Below are positions 58,188 to 64,000 of a stretch of 64,000 nucleotides of DNA, piece after piece. This stretch comes from Zobellia russellii (lineage in GTDB: Bacteria > Bacteroidota > Bacteroidia > Flavobacteriales > Flavobacteriaceae): positions 248,001 through 312,000 of the forward strand of contig NZ_JACSOI010000003.1 in assembly GCF_018728565.1 (NCBI RefSeq), read 5' to 3'. Within the stretch, counting starts at the first letter, position 1. Every line of letters starts with the position of its first letter. The notes beneath the pieces were generated by a model. The model had not been told where the DNA came from. It saw nothing but the letters and a program-made list of their open reading frames with translations, and searched no databases. The position numbers were made by a program, and so were the translations under genes.

Positions 58188-58757
58188 TTATTGGAGGAAA
58201 TCTATTAATTTTCTCATGGCTCGGCCCCTGTGGCTAATGGCGTTTTTGGTCTCCAAAGGAAGTTCTGCAAAGGTTTCATTATAACCATTGGGAAGGAAAA
58301 TAGGGTCGTACCCAAAGCCTTTATCGCCTTTTTTTGCTTGTGTTATTTCTCCTTCTACGATACCGCTAAACTCATATTTTTCATTATTGATATTCAGGGC
58401 TATAACGGTCTTAAAGTGTGCAGCGCGATTATTTTTGCTTTTTAGATTCTCTAAAAGCTTATTCATGTTGTCATCGGAATTTTTATCTGTGCCGGCGTAT
58501 CTGGCGGAATAAACGCCTGGAGCACCATTTAATGCATCTACCAAGAGTCCTGTGTCGTCGGCAAAGCATGCAAGGCCGTAGTTTTTGGTAACGTAGTCTG
58601 CTTTTATATGGGCGTTTTCTTCCAAAGTAGCCCCTGTTTCCGGAATATCGTCAAAGCAACCAATGTCCGTTAAGGAAACCAATTCTATATGTGGAGGTAC
58701 GATTTTTTTAACTTCTTCAAGTTTATTTTTGTTATGCGTAGCGAAAACAAGTTTCAT
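58188..58757 (-). CDS. rdgB: XTP/dITP diphosphatase (RdgB/HAM1)
   Basis: House-cleaning nucleotide pyrophosphatase of 189 residues that removes dITP and XTP. The ATG at 58757 (MKLVFATHNKNKLEE) is preferred over a TTG nine bases upstream. Motifs: THNKNK (about 7-12), ADDTGLLVDAL (about 65-75), FGYDPIFLP and SHRGRAMRKL near the end. Length and motifs are normal. The helicase promoter lies just after its stop codon. Confidence 0.95.
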   Translation of the reverse strand: MKLVFATHNKNKLEEVKKIVPPHIELVSLTDIGCFDDIPETGATLEENAHIKADYVTKNYGLACFADDTGLLVDALNGAPGVYSARYAGTDKNSDDNMNKLLENLKSKNNRAAHFKTVIALNINNEKYEFSGIVEGEITQAKKGDKGFGYDPIFLPNGYNETFAELPLETKNAISHRGRAMRKLIDFLQ

Positions 58758-58844
58758 ATAGACCAATTTTAAGATTGTTTTTCCTTGGATGCATTTACCG
58801 ATCTCAAAAGTAGTAATTTTGATATGCTATAAATATTTCTTTCT

Positions 58845-59297
58845 ATGGAATTGAAGATACCTCCAGCAGTTGTTTTCTTGATTTTTGCAGGTCTTATGTA
58901 TTTGCTTGCTACTTTTTTGCCTTTTGGTTATTTTGATTTTTTTGGTAGGTATTATTTGATTTATGGCTTATTAGTGTTTGCCGGGCTTGTAGCTGGTGTT
59001 GCGCTTTTTCAGTTTCTTCGCCAGCGAACCACTATAGACCCGACCAAACCTTCTAAAGCAAGTAAATTGGTTGATGGAGGAATTTTTGCCTATTCTAGAA
59101 ACCCTATGTATTTGGCATTGCTCATATTGTTACTGGCTTTGGGCATTTGGTTAGGGAATGCCTTTAATACGTTATTGGCTGCCGGTTTTGTGGCGTATAT
59201 GAACAGGTTTCAGATTATTCCTGAAGAAATGGCTCTTTTGGAGCTTTTTGGAAAGGAGTACAAGCAGTACTGTCTAAATGTGCGAAGATGGTTTTGA
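58845..59297 (+). CDS. ICMT/PEMT-like integral membrane methyltransferase
   Basis: Protein of 150 residues with four predicted membrane helices and the C-terminal signature GGIFAYSRNPMYLALLI (about 78-94) plus the late EEMALLELFGKEYKQYC, which form the AdoMet site of isoprenylcysteine carboxyl methyltransferase-like proteins. In bacteria these usually methylate lipids or small molecules; the substrate is unknown. The operator repeats of the SatD operon begin directly after its stop codon. Confidence 0.82.
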   Translation: MELKIPPAVVFLIFAGLMYLLATFLPFGYFDFFGRYYLIYGLLVFAGLVAGVALFQFLRQRTTIDPTKPSKASKLVDGGIFAYSRNPMYLALLILLLALGIWLGNAFNTLLAAGFVAYMNRFQIIPEEMALLELFGKEYKQYCLNVRRWF

Positions 59298-59376
59298 TTA
59301 TAAGCATTTTGACTTATAAATAAAAATATTAGCGTTTTAGCTTATATTTTAATATATTAGCGTTTTAGCTTATATT
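59298..59376. repeat. Three direct repeats with exact 28-bp phase, each an imperfect dyad; operator candidate
   Basis: Cores begin at 59303, 59331 and 59359. Copies 2 and 3 are identical over 23 bp (59326-59348 and 59354-59376) with core AGCGTTTTAGCTTATA; copy 1 reads AGCATTTTGACTTATA. Each is a dyad of the form TATWAG-N8-CTTATA; copy 1 is perfect (TTATAAG 59298-59304, CTTATAA 59313-59319). The last copy ends five bases before the SatD ATG. This looks like a set of repressor sites. Confidence 0.8.
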
Positions 59377-59380
59377 GTTT

Positions 59381-59989
59381 ATGGTAGCAATAATAACAGG
59401 AGATATTATTAATTCCGAGGGTTACAACTCATCGGAGTGGTTGGGCATTCTTAAGGATTACTTATCCAAACTAGGTAAATCGCCAGTAGATTGGGAGGTT
59501 TACAGAGGAGATGAGTTTCAGTTAAAAATAGCAAAGGAAGATGCTTTGCAAGCGGCAATATATATCAAGGCTTTAATGAAGACCGTAAAAGGGCTAGATG
59601 TCCGTATGGGTATTGGTTTGGGTAATGAAACGTTTAAGGGGGTGGGGGTTAGTGAGTCTAACGGTCCGGCTTATCATAGATCCGGTAGAACTTTTGAATC
59701 ACTAAAAGAGGATAAGCTTAATTTAACCATAGCTACGGGCAATGGCTTTTTTGATGACACCTTAAATCTTATGCTTAAGTTGGCCCTGCACTTTATGGAT
59801 GATTGGAGCACCGTATCGGCAGAAATAATTGTATTGGCGCTAGACAATCCCAATGCTTCACAACGGGAAATCGCCGAAAGGCTAAATATTAAACAATCTG
59901 CGGTAAGTCAACGTCAAAAAAGAGCACGTCTAGATTTGGTTCTAGAGTTGCTTGGGTACTATTCAAAAACTTTAAAAGATTTAGGTTAG
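59381..59989 (+). CDS. SatD-family protein with C-terminal helix-turn-helix; cyclase-like N-terminal domain
   Basis: Protein of 202 residues from ATG 59381 (a TTG six bases earlier lies within the repeat). It opens VAIITGDIINS, typical of SatD. The N-terminal part has, in order, an early Asp (Asp8), YRGDEFQL (about 41-48), DVRMGIGLGN (about 73-82) and NGPAYHRSGRTFESL (about 94-108). This order recalls the metal Asp, GD(E) hairpin, GI-G strand and GxAxNxAARL helix of class III/GGDEF-type nucleotidyl cyclases. The C-terminus (about 157-185, NASQREIAERLNIKQSAVSQRQKRAR) is a clear DNA-binding helix-turn-helix. It starts a three-gene operon. Cyclase likeness is my inference; the family name is firmer. 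Confidence 0.75.
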   Translation: MVAIITGDIINSEGYNSSEWLGILKDYLSKLGKSPVDWEVYRGDEFQLKIAKEDALQAAIYIKALMKTVKGLDVRMGIGLGNETFKGVGVSESNGPAYHRSGRTFESLKEDKLNLTIATGNGFFDDTLNLMLKLALHFMDDWSTVSAEIIVLALDNPNASQREIAERLNIKQSAVSQRQKRARLDLVLELLGYYSKTLKDLG

Positions 59990-60688
59990 ATGGTTCTGTT
60001 TACAAAACTTTTATTGGCACATTTAATAGGTGATTTTTTGCTACAACCCAACCGTTGGGTAGTTCATAAGGAAGCTAATAAGGAGAAGTCTAAATACTTG
60101 TACGCGCACGTCTTGCTTCACTTTGCCTTGACCATGCTTTTGGTCTGGGATTTTAATTTTTGGAAAGTAGCATTGGTTATTATGGTTTCGCATTATGTTA
60201 TCGATTTGCTAAAACTATACTTAACTCCAAAATTCCGTCTCAAGAGCATTCCTTTTTTCATAGATCAGGTGCTGCATGTGACCGTACTATACTGTTGTGT
60301 ATACTATGGAAACCTAACAGAGCATACGGTAGCTCTTTTTCAAGGTTTGGATTGGCCGTTGGTAACCGCTCTTGTATTTGTAAGTTCTCCTGCTGCGATT
60401 ATTATGGGGAAGTTGTTGGAAGCCATGTCGGATAAAATTGAACTAGACCATAAATCTTTGCCCAATGCCGGAAAGTATATTGGAATAATAGAACGGTTAT
60501 TTGTTCTTATGTTCATTATCATGGGCAGATGGGAGGCTATAGGGCTTTTGATAGGGGCAAAGTCTGTTTTTCGCTTTAACGATTTAAAGGAAAGCAACAA
60601 CAGGAAACTTACGGAATATATTTTAATAGGAACATTGCTAAGTTTTGGACTTGCTGTAATTACAGGGATTATCTATGTTAATGTATAA
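59990..60688 (+). CDS. DUF3307 membrane protein
   Basis: Protein of 232 residues, begun by an ATG directly after the SatD stop codon. It has about six membrane helices. The DUF3307 part is at the N-terminus: LLLAHLIGDFLLQPNRWVVHKE, AHVLLHFALTMLLVWDF, VSHYVIDLLKLYL and IDQVLHVTVLYC. The conserved His/Asp residues in membrane-proximal positions (HLIGDF, SHYVIDL, DQVLH) are a family hallmark that may bind metal or a ligand. It is repeatedly paired with SatD-type genes as I recall. Function unknown. Confidence 0.8.
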   Translation: MVLFTKLLLAHLIGDFLLQPNRWVVHKEANKEKSKYLYAHVLLHFALTMLLVWDFNFWKVALVIMVSHYVIDLLKLYLTPKFRLKSIPFFIDQVLHVTVLYCCVYYGNLTEHTVALFQGLDWPLVTALVFVSSPAAIIMGKLLEAMSDKIELDHKSLPNAGKYIGIIERLFVLMFIIMGRWEAIGLLIGAKSVFRFNDLKESNNRKLTEYILIGTLLSFGLAVITGIIYVNV

Positions 60689-61475
60689 GCGTACACTTCG
60701 TATTTTTCTTTTGGTGATGCCGTTCATGTTCGTTACCGAATTATCGGCTCAGACCCAATTTTTCAATTCGTTTGACGATACAAAAATAGCCTATACGGAT
60801 GAAGGTAAAGGAGATGTTGTGTTGTTGATTCACGGGTTCATAAATACCAAGGAATCGTGGGAAGATACAAGTTTAAAGGCTGACCTATTAGCCGAAGGTT
60901 TTAGGGTGGTTGCGCTTGATTTAAGGGGTAACGGAGAATCGGACAAACCGCAAACGGAAGATGCGTATAGCTTAGATTCAGAAATCATGGATATTATGTT
61001 TCTCATGCAGCACCTTAGGCTTAAAAAATATATGGCCGTTGGGTATTCTAGAGGGAGTATTGTGCTTGCCAAACTCTTGTTGAAGGATAAACGGGTGAAA
61101 AAAGCGGTATTGGGCGGTATGGGAATAGATTTCACCCATTACCGGTGGCCTCGAAAAATTAAGTTTATGCATGCATTTAACGGCAGGGTAACGGAAGAGA
61201 CCCAAGAAGCGGTAGATTATGCTAAATCCGTAAATGCGGATTTTAGGAGTCTGTACTTGCAACAGCGTTTTCAGCCGTATACAAGAAAAAGTCATTTAAG
61301 TTATGTGCAGGCCAAAGTTTTGGTCATAGCGGGTAATGAAGATTTGGACAATGGCAGTCCGGAGGAACTACATCAAGCTATTCCCAAAAGCGAATTTGTA
61401 ATTGTGGACGGAGACCATAACGGAACATATAAAACTCCTGCTTTTTCAAAGGCGATACTCTCTTTTCTAGATTAG
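60675..61475 (+). CDS. Secreted alpha/beta hydrolase
   Basis: Protein of 266 residues with a signal peptide (cleavage near TELSAQ), oxyanion motif LLIHGFINTKESWED, RGNGESDKP, nucleophile elbow GYSRGS (about 123-128), the acid in NEDLDNG and a late histidine in DGDHNGTYK. It starts 14 bases inside the DUF3307 gene, so it is co-transcribed with the SatD operon. The substrate is unknown; periplasmic esterase or lactonase activity is likely. Confidence 0.8.
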   Translation: MLMYKRTLRIFLLVMPFMFVTELSAQTQFFNSFDDTKIAYTDEGKGDVVLLIHGFINTKESWEDTSLKADLLAEGFRVVALDLRGNGESDKPQTEDAYSLDSEIMDIMFLMQHLRLKKYMAVGYSRGSIVLAKLLLKDKRVKKAVLGGMGIDFTHYRWPRKIKFMHAFNGRVTEETQEAVDYAKSVNADFRSLYLQQRFQPYTRKSHLSYVQAKVLVIAGNEDLDNGSPEELHQAIPKSEFVIVDGDHNGTYKTPAFSKAILSFLD

Positions 61476-61618
61476 CATAGTACGTTTTATCATTCTTATT
61501 AATATGAAAATCCCTATCAAAAAGAACTAGATTAGTTATAAGGATAACTTTTAGCAACATTAGTCCAATTTGGACAGAAATAATCTTTATTTTTGTTGCT
61601 TAATTTTTTAGCAAAGAC

Positions 61619-63511
61619 ATGGTAGAAACAGGTAGAAAATACGTATTCGATTTTGATAGCACCTTAACAAGGGTAGAAGCTTTGGATGTACTGGCCGAAA
61701 TGACCTTGGAAGGCAAGTCTAACCGAGACGAAATCATTAGTCAAATTCAAGAGATTACAAATCTGGGTATTGACGGAGATATATCCTTTACCGAATCACT
61801 TGAAAGACGAATAAAATTATTAAACGCCCATAAAGATGATTTAGGGCCGTTAGTTGAGGAGTTGCGCCATAAAATTTCAAAGTCTATTGCTTCAAACAAA
61901 GAGTTTTTTGAAAAATTTTCGGATGATATTTATGTCATCTCTTGCGGGTTTAAAGAGTTCATAGACCCTATTGTTAAGGAGTATAATATTCCATCGGATA
62001 GGGTATATGCAAATACCTTTGAATTTGATAAAGAAGGAAATATTATTGGTTTTGATGCTAAAAATGTGCTTTCTCAGCATAACGGGAAAATAGAATGTCT
62101 TAAAAACATGAACTTAGAAGGAGAAGTTCAAGTTATTGGAGATGGGTATAGCGATTATGTAATGCGCGAAGCCGGTATTGCCGATAAATTCTTTGCGTAC
62201 ACGGAAAATGTGCATCGCGAAAAAGCGGCAAAAAATGCAGATTATATCACACCTAATATGGATGAATTTCTTTTTGTAAACGATTTACCTCGTAATATCT
62301 CTTATCCCAAGAACAGAATTAAAATTCTTCTTTTGGAAAATGTTCACCCTGATGCGTTCAAAAACCTGTCAGATGATGGTTTTTCAGTAGAACTGGTAAA
62401 ACACAGTATTGGAGAAGAAGAACTTATAGAGAAGATTAAAGGTGTTCATGTATTGGGTATTCGTTCTAAGACCCAAGTGACGCAAAAAGTATTGGATGCG
62501 GCGGATAAACTTTTGGTTGTTGGTGCGTTCTGTATCGGTACTACACAAATAGATTTGCTGCATGCCAAGAAAAACGGCGTTGTAGTCTTTAACGCTCCGT
62601 ACAGTAATACCCGTTCCGTTGTGGAATTGGCTATTGGGCAAATCATTATGCTTATGCGTAGTGTATTCTCTAGAAGTAGCGAAATTCATAGTGGGCAATG
62701 GCAAAAAACCGCCGAAGGTTCAAGAGAGGTTCGTGGTAAGAATCTTGGTATTGTTGGTTATGGTAATATAGGTAAGCAACTTTCTATTTTGGCGGAAGCT
62801 CTAGGTATGCGTGTGTATTACTATGATGTTGAGGATAAGTTGTCCTTAGGTAATGCTAAAAAGTGCAATACGTTAGAGGACTTGTTGAATGTTTCGGACG
62901 TAGTTACCTTACACATAGATGATAACAAGGCAAACAAGAATTTCATTGGCGCAAGAGAAATTAGCCAAATGAGAAACGGCGCAATGCTTATCAATCTTTC
63001 TAGAGGTTTTGTTGTAGATATTGAAGCTTTGGCCAATGGTCTAAAATCCGGAAAAATTGGAGGTGCTGCAATTGATGTATATCCTGAGGAGCCTCGTAGC
63101 AATGGTGATTTCTATACACCGCTTCAAGGTTTAAAGAATGTTATCCTAACGCCTCATGTAGGTGGTAGTACTGAAGAGGCACAACGTGATATAGCTGATT
63201 TTGTTCCTAATAAAATTATGGACTATATCAATTCTGGGAATACGGTAGATGCGGTAAACTTCCCTAACATCCGTTTGCCAAAACAACAGAACGCACACCG
63301 TTTCTTGCATATTCATAAGAACGTTCCTGGCATTATGGCAAAAATCAACGAAGTATGTGCTACGTATGGTTTAAATATCTCAGGGCAATTCCTTTCTACG
63401 GATAGTGAGGTTGGCTACGTTATAACCGATTTGGATAAGGAATATAATAAAGACGTAATCAAAGCCCTTAAAAAGGTTGAGAATACCATTAAGTTTAGAG
63501 TATTGTACTAA
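61619..63511 (+). CDS. serA: SerB-SerA fusion: phosphoserine phosphatase plus 3-phosphoglycerate dehydrogenase
   Basis: Bifunctional serine-synthesis protein of 630 residues. Residues 1-220: HAD phosphatase of the SerB type with FDFDSTLTRVEALD (motif I, Asp11 and Asp13), VISCGF (motif II) and VIGDGYSDYVM (motif III). Residues 235-540: dehydrogenase with GIVGYGNIGKQ, NLSRGFVVD (substrate Arg), PEEPRSNG (Glu) and TPHVGGSTEEAQ (His). Residues 555-630: ACT domain (HIHKNVPGIMAKINEV, GQFLSTDSEVGYVITDLD), the usual site for serine feedback. One chain thus carries the first and third steps; serC is not in the window. Confidence 0.95.
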   Translation: MVETGRKYVFDFDSTLTRVEALDVLAEMTLEGKSNRDEIISQIQEITNLGIDGDISFTESLERRIKLLNAHKDDLGPLVEELRHKISKSIASNKEFFEKFSDDIYVISCGFKEFIDPIVKEYNIPSDRVYANTFEFDKEGNIIGFDAKNVLSQHNGKIECLKNMNLEGEVQVIGDGYSDYVMREAGIADKFFAYTENVHREKAAKNADYITPNMDEFLFVNDLPRNISYPKNRIKILLLENVHPDAFKNLSDDGFSVELVKHSIGEEELIEKIKGVHVLGIRSKTQVTQKVLDAADKLLVVGAFCIGTTQIDLLHAKKNGVVVFNAPYSNTRSVVELAIGQIIMLMRSVFSRSSEIHSGQWQKTAEGSREVRGKNLGIVGYGNIGKQLSILAEALGMRVYYYDVEDKLSLGNAKKCNTLEDLLNVSDVVTLHIDDNKANKNFIGAREISQMRNGAMLINLSRGFVVDIEALANGLKSGKIGGAAIDVYPEEPRSNGDFYTPLQGLKNVILTPHVGGSTEEAQRDIADFVPNKIMDYINSGNTVDAVNFPNIRLPKQQNAHRFLHIHKNVPGIMAKINEVCATYGLNISGQFLSTDSEVGYVITDLDKEYNKDVIKALKKVENTIKFRVLY

Positions 63512-63538
63512 ACCCTTCTCTAAATGATAAGAATTGAA

Positions 63539-63564
63539 AAAGCCCTTTAATTAGGGCTTTTTTT
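63539..63564 (+). terminator. Intrinsic terminator after serA
   Basis: Arms AAAGCCCT (63539-63546) and AGGGCTTT (63553-63560), loop TTAATT, T tract. Confidence 0.92.
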
Positions 63565-63677
63565 ATGTGTTATTATGTAAATGTTTCTTGGCTTACTTCC
63601 GTTAAGGTTCGTTGTGACTCTAGGTAGGGTGGGCATAAGCAACTTTTAGTTTATAATGCCATAACTACAATATAAAA

Positions 63678-64000
63678 CTACATAAGCACCCCTTTTTCTG
63701 CTTTTACCGGAGGTGGTAGTTCTGTTTCTCCCAACATTTCCCTAAGGTCTATTTCAATTGTTCTGCAAAGCGAAAGCATAGGAATATCATTCGCCATTCT
63801 CTGAAATGGATTTTCTGAATAATCCCCAATTAATTCCATCATAACATATATCCATCCTAACAATACGCAGATTGGTACGGCAAGCCATAGGTTGGCGGTT
63901 CCGGAATCTAGCACTTCGGGCATCATACTAAATGGCAATAGAAAAATGAATATCCCAACAAAATAATAGCTCATGTTTGCGTATTGGCGGGGGAAGGGAA
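63678..64000 (-). CDS. Bestrophin-family channel, 5' end outside window
   Basis: C-terminal part, about 107 residues, of a protein entering from the right edge. The frame is open through position 64000 (FPRQYANMSYYF), so the internal ATG at 63974 is not the true start. It holds two membrane helices and the family motifs WIYVMMELIGDYSENPFQ and NDIPMLSLCRTIEIDLREML, which match the bestrophin/UPF0187 family, whose bacterial members form anion channels. Length and start cannot be given. Confidence 0.85.
   Translation of the reverse strand, partial: PFPRQYANMSYYFVGIFIFLLPFSMMPEVLDSGTANLWLAVPICVLLGWIYVMMELIGDYSENPFQRMANDIPMLSLCRTIEIDLREMLGETELPPPVKAEKGVLM

Noticed and set aside
59298-59376. Short repeats at regular spacing, possible mini CRISPR array
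   Set aside because: Period is 28 bp in total with only about 5-12 bases between repeat units, no cas genes, and the repeats sit at a promoter. Operator sites explain them better.
1-64000. tRNA, rRNA, insertion sequences, prophage and defence systems
   Set aside because: No transposase, integrase, phage or cas-like proteins, terminal repeats or tRNA-like structures were recognised by reading; a covariance-model tRNA scan was not possible here.

Overview
The window looks like chromosomal DNA of a marine-type member of the Flavobacteriaceae (Bacteroidota). The support is internal. Promoters match the Bacteroidota consensus TTG-N19-TAnnTTTG (best cases upstream of rpmE2, rpmH and btuB). Start codons mostly lack Shine-Dalgarno sequences. 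Lineage-typical families are present (DUF4199, DUF6263, DUF4252, alternative GlmU, SerB-SerA fusion, SusC-like BtuB with a surface propeller lipoprotein). The DNA is AT-rich. Genus cannot be fixed from the sequence. No insertion sequence, prophage, CRISPR array, tRNA or rRNA was found, so this is mainly core genome with a few accessory insertions.

Layout. 1-12 kb (mostly minus strand): purL (cut by the window edge), an RsmB-type rRNA methyltransferase, an Asp-box lipoprotein, an ECF sigma / membrane protein / periplasmic sensor operon, an MsbA-like ABC exporter overlapping a phosphohexomutase, a GT2 glycosyltransferase and a DUF4199 membrane protein. 12-24 kb: rpmE2 (type B L31), the alternative GlmU, mtaB, an acetyltransferase-like protein, an alpha/beta hydrolase, a lytic transglycosylase, cardiolipin synthase, DUF6263, rpmH and carB. 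24-33 kb: a TPR hybrid histidine kinase with a GIY-YIG protein, a DUF3124 lipoprotein, the oxidative pentose-phosphate genes gnd / zwf-pgl, a thioesterase and rmuC.

33-42 kb is a vitamin B12 acquisition region. A cobalamin riboswitch controls btuB, a beta-propeller lipoprotein resembling BtuG and a leaderless BtuF-like protein. Close by on the other strand lies a BtuFCD-type ABC importer whose ATPase gene is separated from its permease by a DUF1080 hydrolase gene and lacks a normal start codon. 42-49 kb: two tandem S41 protease lipoproteins, a second ECF sigma operon with three DUF4252 proteins, and an MscS channel. 49-58 kb: purB, a HEAT-like protein, a zinc-less sirtuin, trmH, an SRPBCC protein, a GH13 amylase lipoprotein and a DEAD-box RNA helicase with a structured leader. 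58-64 kb: rdgB, an ICMT-like methyltransferase, a SatD / DUF3307 / hydrolase operon behind three 28-bp-phased operator-like repeats, the SerB-SerA fusion and a partial bestrophin gene.

The strongest candidates for undescribed biology are the SatD-DUF3307 operon (SatD resembles a nucleotidyl cyclase palm domain fused to a helix-turn-helix and sits behind three dyad repeats), the ECF-DUF4252 operon, the cysteine-containing leader ORF coupled to rpmE2, and the potential pseudoknot leader of the DEAD-box helicase.
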